Of a stretch of 64,000 nucleotides of DNA, positions 33,741 to 44,651 are shown one piece after another. Numbering within the stretch: position 1 is the first letter of the stretch; every line of letters begins with the position of its first letter. The position numbers and the translations under genes are program-made. Origin of the DNA: Portulaca oleracea (taxonomy: Eukaryota > Streptophyta > Magnoliopsida > Caryophyllales > Portulacaceae); NCBI GenBank assembly GCA_029582165.1, contig CM055871.1, forward strand, positions 29,930,802-29,994,801, in the 5' to 3' direction. The notes below the pieces were generated by a model. That model searched no databases and was not told the DNA's origin. It worked only from the letters and a program-made list of their open reading frames with translations.

Positions 33741-34740
33741 GGCCTAGTAAGCCAGACGGCTTTGCTTGGGCCAAGCTAGTGGTCCACTAGACCCACTGCC
33801 TAGGGAAATGGGCTAGAGAAAAGGCAAGGTTGTTTGGCCTTGCCTAATTTCTACCCCATTCGTCTTCGGTTGACTTTGCTTCGGGGAGTTGAAAACGAGC
33901 CTAGATCCAGAGATTCCCGAATAGGTCAACCTTTCGAAGTGGGTCTCGGGGGGGCATCGATTTAGCCTACAAAGCAGAAAGGAAGGCCACAAAAAATGAG
34001 TTTTGCAAGTTAGATTAGAAAATGAGTCGCTAGTTAATTTAAGGAAATCAACGAACCAAGGAAAACGATAAAACTCAGGTATGCGAACTCGAATTCTGAG
34101 CCTGGGGGTAAGGTTACGAGTCCAAGAGTTAAAGAACTCTCGGACTCGCCTGTTTTAAAAACAGATTCTACTAAAATCGACATTGAATGGAAAGGAGTAG
34201 GGAGAAGTTTAAAAGAGTTTCACAATGTTATTCATGTCATGCGAATGTGATGATTATTTACAAAATAATGTACAAGAATAACACAAAGGACTTTCAAGAT
34301 TACATGATGACAAATGAATAATCTAACCTTGCATGAATCACAAAGAATGCAAGGGATTTAGGTGGGACGAGAGAAAACAAAAGTCAATCCGTCATAATTC
34401 TTTTGATGACGATGATACCGAAGCTTTTTTGTGCGAGAATTTTGAGAGATGAGACGGGGGTTTCTTCGATGATTTTTGGATGTCCCGAATGATGGAATGG
34501 AGATGGGTATTTATAGGGGAAGAGAGAGGATACTTGGATGGAAGGATCTAGACATCATCCACATTTCATGCCCCTAATCCACTTAAAAGGCAGTTTGGCT
34601 TTTGACTTTGCATGAGTCAACGACGCCAAAACAGGTATCGCGGGATGTTGATTGGGCAAAGGCCCGAACTACTGCCGTGGCAACAGTGCAGGCCAAACGA
34701 CTTTTGTGTGTTCCATCACACGGATCAGTGACGTAGCAAC

Positions 34741-35480
34741 TAGGGATGGCAATGGGCGAGGTCCGGCGGTCCTTGGACTGGACTGACCCGCCAAATTTTT
34801 TTGACTTCGCGTAATCGACTCAGCGGGTCCACGGGTCCTTAGTGGGACCTTAATGGGTCCAACCATATTATTCATTTTTTACTAGATTTATGAACTCTTG
34901 GGGTTAATTTTATACTTGTATACATATATAATAGTAACTATTCTTTTTAAAAACACCTACTTTTAACATAATAAAAGTATCAAAACATCCATATACGATG
35001 ATACGTGCGAATTCTAAGTTTCCAACGTTAAAACATCACAAAAGTCAACAAGACAGTGCGGGTTGGGGGCTTCCGCAGAGATGGAGTATGGAGAATGGAC
35101 ATGGAGGATGGTGGATGGAGATGGAGAATGGTGAGAGTGGAGAATACAGAATAGTCTGAGACTCTGAATAGTGATGGGCTGAGGGCTTCCGCAGTAGACA
35201 GTGCGGGCGGTTGTGATGAATGGTGATTGTGGGCAGTAGACAATTAGATATACTAGGGTTTTAGATTTAGTTAACTAAATTTTTTCTGGAAAATTAATTA
35301 TAATTTATAAATGTTTATATTGTAACGGGTCCACGGGTCCATGCTTGGATCCGTACCCGGACCCGTTAAATTTTTTTGGACCAGGACCCGCCCCGGGACT
35401 CATCGGGTCCACAATTTTTGGACCTAGACCCGTCTTAATGGGCCAGGTCCGGCCGGGTCCAAGACCCACTGCCATCCCTA
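34741..35480. mobile_element. hAT-like non-autonomous element, GGGATGGCAA ends
   Basis: A 740-bp element. Left end TAGGGATGGCAATGGGC; reverse complement of right end TAGGGATGGCAGTGGGTC. Flanks are GTAGCAAC (34733-34740) and GTGGCAAC (35481-35488), an 8-bp TSD with one mismatch. GGGTCC/GGACCC words are packed near both ends in both orientations, which is a common sub-terminal pattern in plant hAT elements of this type. No transposase is seen. Confidence 0.8.
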
Positions 35481-35805
35481 GTGGCAACGCGCGCGGGCCA
35501 ACTATGGGCCAGTGAGGGCCAAACAGCTTTTGAAGCCTGTTTTGGGCCTCCGCACGCTTTGAGCCTGGTCTGAGGAATGGGGATCGGATGGGCCAGATGA
35601 CTTTTATTTGCGTGCAGTAGCTTTTGCTCCATAAAATCCCTATGGCTTTTGATGAATTCTAGTCTCTTCCTTGGTTTCCTAAGTTTTCGTTTTGGTTCGC
35701 TCTTTCCACTACAAAATCTGGTGTCTATAGAGAGCCCCCACTTTGATCAAGTTCGAATAGGACGAAAGTCAAAGTAGCCTGAGATACTGATTTCCTTTTC
35801 CAAGG

Positions 35806-36312
35806 ATGAATGATGTCGGTGCTCTTTTAACGGTGACCAAAAAAGATGGATGTTGTTGGTGCTCTTTTAATGATGACCAGAAGATGGGTGTCAGCGCTCT
35901 TTTAATGGCAGGTGGAAAGTGATGTCGATGCTCTTTTAACGACGACCGAAAAATGGATGCTGTCGGTACTCTTTTAACAGCGACCAGAAGACGAATGTCA
36001 GCACTCTTTTAATGCCAACTGGAAGGTGATGTCGGTGCTCTTTTAATGGAGACCAGAAAATGGATGCTGTCAATGCTTTTTTAATGGCGACTGGGAGATG
36101 GATGTCGACGCTCTTTTAATGGCAGTTGGAAGGTGATGTTGGTGCTCTTTTAATGGCGACCGGAAAATGGATGTTGTCGGTGCTCTATTAATGCAACCAG
36201 GAGATGGATGTCAATGCTCTTTTAATGGCAACTAGGAGGTGATGACGGTGCTCTTTTAACGACGACCGGAAAATGGATGTCGCCGGTGCTCTTTTAAGGC
36301 GACCAGAAGATT
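35806..36312. repeat. trimeric higher-order minisatellite
   Basis: Fourteen monomers of about 33-40 bp, each centred on GCTCTTTTAA. They follow a fixed order of three types distinguished by the sequence after the core: type A ends in a GACCG/GAAAA form, type B in a GACCAG form, and type C in an AACTGGAAG form. The order is A-B-C four times, then A-B. Type A cores start near 35821, 35932, 36039, 36143 and 36250, giving a higher-order period of about 105-111 bp. The array lies just upstream of the plant-mobile-domain pseudogene. Confidence 0.85.
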
Positions 36313-36759
36313 GTTTGATGTCGACGATGATCACCTGCATGGAAACCAAATTAAAATGTTAGCTTCTTTTTCAAAACGGACCCAACTGGCATATGATTTG
36401 GCTAGTTGGTTTCAAAAGTCACTGGGCCTTGCTTTTGCTTCCGGCCCAAACCTACTTTGGACTGCCCAAAGCTGTCTGCCTTTTGGGTTCCGCTATGGGT
36501 TTGTCGTGGGCTTTGCAAGGTCCAGCTCACCTTGGGTTATGCCAAAAGCTAGACAGATTTTGGCCTTTTTTTCTCATCATTGACAAAGGAATCTAGTGAG
36601 GTCCAGTGTCCACATGACTTTTGACTTAGTACACAGTCGTTTGGCCTTGCTAGGACTTTGGGGGACATGTAGATAAGGGTTAGGATTTCGGGCCAATGAG
36701 GTGTATATAGCATCTTAAGGGGGGTCTTGGGAATGGGTGGTTCAAATTCCTCCATTCTT

Positions 36760-36772
36760 TCTATAAATACCC
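36760..36772 (+). promoter_or_regulatory. TATA-like box upstream of PMD pseudogene
   Basis: CTATAAATACCCC lies about 105 bases upstream of the first candidate ATG (36874) of the decayed plant-mobile-domain unit. A C/T-rich leader follows, as in plant 5' UTRs and LTR R regions. The prediction rests on sequence and position only. Confidence 0.4.
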
Positions 36773-36873
36773 CTTATACTTCCTCATTTCTTCGCACCTC
36801 CTTCAACTCCAACCCTCTTGATCCCCTCCTCTCTACACTTCCTTTCAAGAATCTCTTCATTTTTTTTTGGAAA

Positions 36874-39800
36874 GATGCAGCCAAGGAGTCATAGAAATCC
36901 TCCGGCGGATTGGCCCCACCAGGTGACTTAACGAAAGAATTTCGCTCCAAGGCTTGAGTCCGATCCTTCGAAGCTCCTTCATTGCTCTTGGAAACACATA
37001 CGGTACCACTGCTCGCATGTGACCTTTATTTAATTCCTTAGCATAAAATGTGCAAGTAGAATTTATGCATTCCATCTTGTCAATTTTAGCTGGTTTGTAC
37101 CCTTTATAGAAGAATTTCAGAGTAAAAAACTTGAGTTGTGTCGAACCAATGCCCATTTATTCTTATCACGAACCGAAAACGTGTGGTCTATGACCCGGGG
37201 AAGGCCAGATGGCTTTTGCAAGCCTCTGAGCAGACCCTCCTTGCTTTGGGCCCAAGGTTTTGGCCTCTATTGCGAGCAAGGCCGGAAGACTTTCATTACT
37301 TTCTGGGCCGCCAGTTTTTCGCGTTGGGCCTAGTACGTAGGCCTCTGGCAAAGGCAAGGCTAGATGGCCTTCGGCTGTTTTTCTTCCCCCTTTTTTTAGG
37401 CCTGTGAATTGGGCCAACTCTCTAGGCTATGATAGGTGTAAGGCCAAACGACCTTGCTAATCTAAGACCCATTCCTTTTTTGTTTTGGGCCACGGTTTGG
37501 ACCTTGGCTGAAGCAAGGCCAGACGACATGGTGCTTGGCTTGTCATGGGATGGTATGGGCCGAGTATAGCTTTCTGGCCCTATTGCTTGTAGCTTGTATG
37601 TTTATCCCTCATTTTTCACATTTTTAGGAGGGTTCTTTGAAAATGTGCGGAAACATGAAGCGCCCCATAAAGGTGGCTTCATCCCTGGCTAGGGAATTCA
37701 TGCGACAGACTCTGGTGGAGTCGGGCTTTGTCTTATTTTGGGCCTACATGCTTGCTTGGCAATGCAAAACCCATTGGGTCTTAAGTAGAGTCTTAGCAGA
37801 GAGGTTTTGGGACACCACTAACTCTTTTCACTTACTAGTGGGAGAAATGATGGTTACTCCTACCGACTTTGTTATGGTCACAGATCTTTGAAAGGGAGGC
37901 CAAAACATGATTTTTCGCAAAGAGATTCTGCTGGAAGTAATGACCATGTAGGGGCCCGTGTTAGTCCATCTACAACCGGGTCAAGGTTTAGTGAACCTCT
38001 CCTATACCCATTTTGAGAGGGCTCTCAAAGACAATCACTTTGTGAACATTCCTTTGGATCAGCGACGCTTTATATTTTTGGCATACTTTATTGCTTCAAC
38101 CATCTTCGCTAACAGTGGTGATAATGTTAGCGTGTCTTGGATGACGAACTTGCTAAACTTTGAGAACGTGCGTCATTTGAATTGGGGCAAAGTTACCTAC
38201 ACCGTCTTCCTTTTCAACCTTCGGAATGGGGTACGTGCCTCCCAAAATGACGAGCTCGTTATCATTCACCCTGCGTAGCCTCACTTTCAATATGGTCGGA
38301 GCTTGTGGAAAATGCTTGATGTATGTTCTCGAGACGCTTCTTATTGCTCAGTTTTTTCTTAGCCTTGTATTTTCCTTGAACATGTTGTCCTTTTGTGCAA
38401 ACGTGGGCCTATGAGTACATCCGTCCCTTGAGCTTTCAGACTTCAAAGGGTAGAACGGTTCATGTTACTGAGCGTTGAACCGTTCGCAACATACAAGGAA
38501 AGAAGTTGAAGGTAGGTCACTTGGACGAGGTCCGCTGCATCCTAGACAACCTTACCCCAGTATGAATCTCTCATTTTCTTTATCCCTAAATTTACCATCG
38601 CGTTTTACTTGAGCGTTGTTTCATGCATGCTCAAGTGAATTGGTGCCCCTATGTTGGGTTTAATCATACAGGTTTGCCCTTTCCCTTGCATTTGGTGGAA
38701 CATGACACTTGATTTCGTTTGTTGGTTGAGGGCCCTTTGGGGCATGTCTGGTACTTAGGTGAGCGAGCCACCATGCAGATCTTCGGCCGTCATCCTTCCT
38801 TGATTCCCGAGGATCCTTCGGAGAAGATGTTCAATCCATAGGGTTTGGATGCGGTCGCCCTTGAGACCGCCCTCCGCTGAGAAGACTTCCAGCAATACAT
38901 TCAGAATGTCCCTGCTAACCATTTTAACGATGAGTTAGAACAGTACCTGGTCGTCTACCCTTTAGAGCGGTACGTCGAATTTCCTAATTCTCCCAGTCTG
39001 TTTTGCCAACTGGTGTTGATTATTCCCTTTTTTGTCACAGGGGCTCTATAATGAGGCGACTGAAGAGAACGCCAACATAGCGAGGGACTTGCTATGCAGT
39101 TTTCTTGAGTTATATCATAGTAACTCCCGTTCGCTTTTGGAGGAAATCTCTAAAAAAATGGTAATCTTCCTTCCTTTCCCTCGCTTGTATAACTGATGTC
39201 GAGTTTCTACACTTTTCCTTCTGTAGTCGAGGTGGCAAAAAGTGCGAGGCATGGCCAACGAGATAATCACCATGTAGAAATTCATCAGGATATTGTTTAA
39301 CCATTCTGGACACTATCAAGTTGCAGTAGCTGGTGTCAGCGACTTGGAAGCCGATGCAGAAACTGTGCCTTGGGCTCTTCCTCGGCATTCAGACGCTGGC
39401 AACCCTCTAATGGAGGTTCCCCGTTGCTCTTCTGTTGGGGAGTATACAACTCGAGGTCGATCTCGCGAGGACATTAGTGGCTTCTCGAGCCCTGCGCCAG
39501 AGGTTGGTGGATCTTCCTGCTCACACTTGGCACCTATTCTTGAGGGTCGAGGAAAAGGTGTGCTAGTTAAGGGTCAACACTCTGCTAGCTCTCGTAGGGG
39601 TTGCTCTGGCTCTCATTCACATCATTTACAGCGTATGGAGGAAGATATGTCGTTCATGTATTTGGTGGAGCCATTCGTTTAAGAGGGGTCTTATCATAGT
39701 GCTCGCTATAATGATGATGTGTGAGTCCCCTCTTTCTGGGTGGAGGACATGCACTTCTAAATCTAGTGCCACTTATCGACCTTCTCGTTCTCGTCGTACT

Positions 39801-40405
39801 CCTTCCTTGGTGCGATCAGGTCGTCGTGGGCGAGAGATCATTGTGTGCGATCGCGACTCAAATGCATCTGTAGGGTATCCTGGTGGTCAAGCCATTGCAG
39901 ATGACGCTACTTCGCATCCCGTGAACCCTGTCACACCTTCTTTGGGTAGCTCAGGTAGACGGCAGGGTTTTGACTCTCAATCGCAGGGATCGCCTATGCC
40001 TACACTCGTCGTAGGGTCTTCATGGCCAATGGGCCTACATGATTAGTCCACCCCCCCCAGCACTCGGAGCTCGGTGGATCGAGTTCGTCTGGTTGGCCTA
40101 TGCCTAAGCCTACTTCGGAGGTTGTCTAGCTGGCCCAGTCCACGGAGTGGCATGTTTCCGATCATTCTTGGTTAGCCTCTCCTCAAGCGCCTCCCGTATC
40201 ATCGCCGCCCCAGGCACCTCCTGTTTTTTCTCCTCCCGTGTTATCACCTCTTTGGGAACCCCTTATGCTTCCGAATTTTCAACTGGGGTCGAGCTCTGAT
40301 TACTACTCTGGGGACAAATACTTTGGTGGCAGTGGAGCTCCCAATGTTGGTGATAAATCTTCTGAAGATAGTGCTGACACTAGCTCCTTAGTGTGGTATG
40401 ATTAA
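36874..40405 (+). pseudogene. plant mobile domain (PMD) protein, decayed
   Basis: Broken coding blocks in one direction. At 37637-37891 a frame contains WDTTNSFHLLVGEMMVTPTD, matching the conserved PMD stretch seen in MAIN/MAIL proteins. At 37958-38278 another holds a segment ending FNLRNG (LNWGKVTYTVFLFNL). Near 38450-38580 and 38770-38980 are further family-like pieces separated by stops. The 3' end, closing at TAA 40403-40405, encodes a Ser/Pro-rich region (APPVSSPPQAPPVFSPP) and a Gly/Ser/Asp tail. In-frame stops and frame changes occur throughout. PMDs are often carried by Ty3/gypsy or Mutator-like elements, and the repeats around this copy favour a transposon-borne gene. The start and the exon limits are uncertain. 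Confidence 0.55.
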
Positions 40406-41400
40406 ACATGCCATGCTCTTATGCAGACACTTAATGTAACCTCCTATGTACTACTTTTTTTATTGCTTTGTGTATGACCCGACTATATATACAGATGTGA
40501 ATCTATCATGTATGACTCTTATTATGCATGACTCTTTTGTACCACTTTTATTATGCAACATGATGCACAAACGTACTTATCTACATGGTGGGATTAATCC
40601 TGCTTCGCCAAACAAAAGAAAATAATAAAACAATGAAAGAATAAACATAAGTGTCAAAAAAATTCAATCGAAATTTCAGTACATGACAAATAAAGAGACA
40701 CTAGGCCCAGCAAGGCACAAAGCGAGATGCATGAGGGGATGGGACGGAACAAAGAGCGGGAGGTGTGAAGCAGTGACCCATCTGGCAGGCAAGGCCATAT
40801 GGCTTTGGGGTTCCATAGGTGGGTTGGACCAGACGTTAGGGGCACGACCCACCTGTGGACCGAGCAAAGCCAAATTGCTTTTGCTCATTTTTCTCTTTTT
40901 TTTTAGTATTTTGTAGAATCAACCGTTGGAGAAGGGCATGAATCATGGGATTCAAATGGTTAAATAACCATTTTAAACAATTTTGTTCCATTTTAGTGCA
41001 TGAACCTCCATTATAGATAGCCTTTGTATTTAGTGATGTTATCTAACGGCCAGGATTGGGCCACCAAGGTCGGGTGAACCCTTTTACTGCCCACCAAGGC
41101 CATCTGGCCTTCCTCCTTTTATATCATTTTTTTTGTGTTAATGTAGGCAGATTGTGGGAAATATTTGGCAATCAATAACCCTTGTTAATTGTGTTGGTAA
41201 ATTTTATTGATAGAACACTTAGGGTTGTGGAGGAACCCCGAACTTCATCGGCATTAGCCAACTATTGCCAATGGAAGCGGAAGTATACCGAGCAACGGTC
41301 CGTTGTGGACTGGATCACTTTGCTAAAAGAGCCTCAGGAGATTGTAGAACCAATTTAATTTGATAACTTTTCGAGCGAATTTAACATCATTTCAGATTTT
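40406..41400. repeat. retro-like segment related to 62765-63993
   Basis: Landmarks shared with the end of the window include GAAGGGCATnAATCATGGGA (near 40931 and 62771) and a coding-like block near 41215-41345 whose translation contains VEEPRTSS, LANYCQ, KRKYTE and a WITLLKEP-like string. Copies of the AAGGCC-ATGGCTTTG motif occur near 40790, 40864 and 41095. It is open for about 45 codons and then stops. It is probably the 5' part of another copy of the element that carries the PMD gene; that link is inferred. Confidence 0.4.
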
Positions 41401-41782
41401 CAGAGGAAGGTGTATTTTTGAAGAAATTTGTTTGCTAAAATTTTCATAGCTTCAGCAAACAAATTTCATAATCAATAACATTTACAAAAATGTTGTTAAA
41501 TTTATCTGAAAAATGGTGTTAAATTAATTTAGTTTAAAAGCCAAGCGAGATAAATATTAACTCGAAAATATTAATGTTAGATTAAAAAATGTTACAGAAT
41601 TTAAGGGGATCACATGTAAATTTTCCTCAATGTTGCCCTTAAGGGCCAATTGTACCCGAAAAAGTCTCCCGATTTTATTTATTATAATCAATGAATTATT
41701 TTATAAGTTAACGTAAATTAAATCAAACTCATAAACTTGTTATACACTTGAAATTATTTAATTGGTTTCACAAATCCTCTCC
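41401..41782. other. AT-rich spacer
   Basis: AT-rich with AAATTTAACATC-type words repeated near 41370-41530. No gene is seen. Confidence 0.3.
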
Positions 41783-42352
41783 AAAATCTTTGTTCCGCTA
41801 GGTGACTGCCCATGGATCTCCCGTCCACTGGCGCAGCTCACGGTCGCGGGTCGGCTCTGATACCATCTGTAATACCCCGGATATGTGGTTAAAGTGTGGT
41901 TTAAAAGGATTGAAATGACTACTCATATCACCTAGGTGCATCTTCTTTTATGGTAGTTCATCCGTTGGGAACTCTTCAGTTAAGCGTGTTTGATTAGGAG
42001 TAGTCTCAGGATGGTTGACCTCCTAGGAAGTTTTCTCAGGCAACGTGTGAGCGAGGACGAAGCACGCTGGAAAGACTCGTGGTGATTTCCAGTGGACGGG
42101 AGATCCATGAGCAGTCATCTAGCGGGGCAAAGATTCTGGATTTGATTGCGGCACAATGAGGACGTTGTGCACTTAAGTGGGGGTGATTGTAACACCCCGG
42201 TTATGTGGTTTAAATGTGGCTCAAAAGAATTGAAATGACTACTTATATCACCAAGGTGCTTAGGTGCACCTTCTTTTATGGTAGCTCATCCGTCGGGAAC
42301 TCCTCAGTTAAGCATGCTTAGCTGGGAGTAGTACTAGGATGGATGAAGTAGC
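41783..42352 (+). mobile_element. rearranged Cassandra TRIM with 5S rRNA-like LTRs
   Basis: Two LTR-like units start TGTAATACCCCGG (41868) and TGTAACACCCCGG (42188). Each contains a 5S rRNA-like segment with GAACTCnTCAGTTAAGC and AGTAG..AGGATGG; the first also has TTGACCTCCTaGGAAG, as in plant 5S rRNA. A purine-rich tract (AAGTGGGGGTGAT) precedes the second LTR. This is the design of Cassandra TRIM elements. The second LTR stops after the 5S AGGATGG. The first lacks its 3' end and the primer-binding site. An inverted internal fragment (41783-41865) lies to the left; its reverse complement begins with the primer-binding-type string TGGTATCAGAGCC. No protein is coded. Confidence 0.8.
41955..42035 (+). 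ncRNA. 5S rRNA-derived segment in Cassandra LTR 1
   Basis: Resembles the middle and 3' part of plant 5S rRNA: the A-box region (CAGTTAAGCGTG), a GAGTAGT stretch, then AGGATGG and GACCTCCTaGGAAG. Several substitutions in the box A to intermediate-element region make it a diverged copy. It is part of a retrotransposon LTR, not of a 5S gene array. A similar segment (about 42263-42352) lies in LTR 2 and ends at AGGATGG. Confidence 0.75.
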
Positions 42353-44343
42353 CCTGACATGAATAAGAGACGTGTATTATAACTTCAATATCAGTTTCAA
42401 CCATAGTCCTGAAGTTTTACGTCAATCGGAAGATAAATTCAAACATGGGAGGAAAACAAAGAATGAGACAGAGACCTTTTTCTTCAGCCCACAAATTTTA
42501 AGGTCTTTTTTTATTCAGCTTACAAACTTTAGAGTCTAAAAAGTTAATGTTGAAAATTAAGGGTTCAAAAAATAAATAAATTTCCTAAAGTTCGGGGTCT
42601 AAAATACAAAAAAAAAAAAAAAACCAATATTCTTCCCTTCTTTTTTTATCCCATAAACTCAATCTTAACATACTTTTAATGTACAAAATAACAATTTCGA
42701 TCTAATAATTATTTTATTTCCCATGAAGCAATCATCATGTATCACACAAGCCCTTCTCACCATTTTTTATACTTTATAGTCTTTCGACTTCCAACTAAAA
42801 AAAAATCACAAGCGCTTCTCACCATTACTAGATAAATTGCACGTCCTACGGAGGGCAATTATATTTGTTTACTTTTTTTATCAAATTCAAACTTTTTCTT
42901 TAGCTTAATAAAATTATTCTTTCATAATCTAATCTAACTTAATTTTGCTTTATATTACATTCAAAAGAGCATAATTTACTTTTAAATAATATATATTTAA
43001 AATTTTTATTGAAGTCACAAAATTTATTTAAAACTATAAAAAAAATGTAATATGACACTTACCTACTTCCACCCCTTTCTTTACCTAATTTTCCTTTCAC
43101 TACCTTACCTAATCCTACATCCTTAAAGAATATGATGTCAATTATCCGATGTGTTGACCTGAACCTAAAATAAATTGAACTTGAAAAACATGTAAATTGA
43201 TAAGTTAACTCTGACCCGCTAGTTTGAGCTGAAAATATTATTTTAAAAATTGAATCCAACTTAATAATTTCTTTTTTTTAATGGAAACTAAAATGATTTC
43301 TTACGAGACTAAAAAAAATTAAATAAGTACTCTCAAAAGAATTTAGAATTTCCGATAAGCCCATTGCATTGGTAGTAAACGCTCTTCATCCCATCTCTCC
43401 GCTCCATCGTTCGTATCTCGGGGGAGTACTCCTTTTTACCGATTGAGGAGTGTTGTGCTGGGGGCGAATCTTTTTTGGGCATTGACGTACTCCACCCTCG
43501 TACCTCGTTTGTTCTAATGCTCATCATGAGGTTAGAAGTCCGATAAATAAGGTCCTGTTATTTTCTGCGGTATAATCGTTTGCGGTTTCACACCTCCAAA
43601 TTTCCATTTTCCACCACAACTCATCATAACTTTCAATTTCTCTTTTTATTAAAAGTGAAAACTTTTCAAATAAAAAATCAAACTTTCACTTTTCCATCTA
43701 CCATTTTTTTCAAATTAAAATATTCCAACTCAACTTTTATTATTTTCACCACAATGTTTCACATTCCACCATAACCTTCCACATTTCATCACACCGCAAC
43801 CACATCGTGAAAAAGAATGGGCCTAAATTACTCAGCTAAATTTTAGAAAAAACATTTAGAGTTATTTATGAAATATAAAACTCAAATTCTTCATCTTTCA
43901 CTGATAATACCCATTGCCATATAGCCACTAAAAACAAAAATTGAGAAGGTAATTAGTAGAAGATAAGAAGAGAATGGAAACGCTAGAACAAAGCAAAAAA
44001 AGGTCTCCACGTGACCATTTCCACATAGCCAATTATACACTCTACCAAGCAACTTAAGCAGCAAAACAAAGTTAAGTAGGTGGAGAAATTGGAAGGGAGA
44101 AAACTCTCCCTTTTATAATAAGATTATATGATATGATATGATATACGAACTCAACTTCAACATTAGTCAAACTGATTTTGCAATCACATACTAGAGAATT
44201 GGGTCTGTAGTTAAGGCAAATTACGCATCAATGTACAGTACTCGGTCGATGCAAATTGACCTCGATCGTGATGTTTTGAAGTCAGGTTAGCCCAACTTAT
44301 ACAAATCTAAAAAAAATCATTAATTTAATGATGATGTGATATC
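42353..44343. other. spacer upstream of copia element
   Basis: AT-rich. A poly-A run lies near 42607-42622. A GC-richer patch at about 43340-43560 has an open minus-strand frame of 64 codons (43527-43333) with mixed composition that I cannot name; it may be organelle-derived. I see no other element or gene. Confidence 0.3.
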
Positions 44344-44348
44344 TACTT

Positions 44349-44543
44349 TGTTGAGAAGTTGTTATTAGATATTTTTGGTTGTTATAGATTTTGTTATAGA
44401 TTTTTGGATTTGTTAATAACTTCCTGATATTCTTTTTACATTGGAAATTTGTGTTCAATTGTACACTTGTATATATTTACCCCTGCATACTTGCAGAATG
44501 ATATAACACATACATACAAATCCTCAAACAACCTTTTTCTTCA
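44349..44543 (+). repeat. copia left LTR
   Basis: 195 bp, TG..CA ends. Nearly identical to the right LTR except for one base near the start and a block of about 25 bases (about 44441-44465) that differs strongly in sequence and length. Confidence 0.95.
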
Positions 44544-44651
44544 TGGTATCAGAGCACTCGGGTTGAGTCCTGATTCCTTCTTCATTTTTTAATATCTGAT
44601 CAATTGATCAACTATTTTTTTGGTTGATTGAATCCTTGTGATCATCAATCC

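Larger units (their letters stand above)
33741..36340. repeat. retrotransposon-derived block (LTR-like)
   Basis: GC-richer than its surroundings and non-coding. A minus-strand CCCTATAAATACCC box near 34510-34523 looks like a promoter. A short imperfect hairpin (CGAGTCC-AGAGTT with its complement) lies near 34108-34140. Copies of the GCCAGACGGCTTTG-type motif occur at about 33751, 33821, 34691, 35517 and 35591. An hAT element (34741-35480) and a minisatellite (35806-36312) are embedded. I read it as LTR or flanking sequence of a large gypsy-type element but could not pair the LTR ends. Confidence 0.35.

Noticed and set aside
35806..36312. Considered as a CRISPR array
   Set aside because: There are no unique spacers. 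The units are contiguous and fall into three repeated types, in plant DNA.
37136..37417. Three overlapping frames of 65-89 codons on both strands
   Set aside because: They arise from GC-richer repeat motifs, have no domain, and do not connect to the PMD blocks by splice sites I can support.
41955..42352. Possible 5S rRNA gene array
   Set aside because: The two 5S-like parts are diverged and lie in LTRs with a polypurine tract between. Spacing and context fit Cassandra, not a 5S gene cluster.
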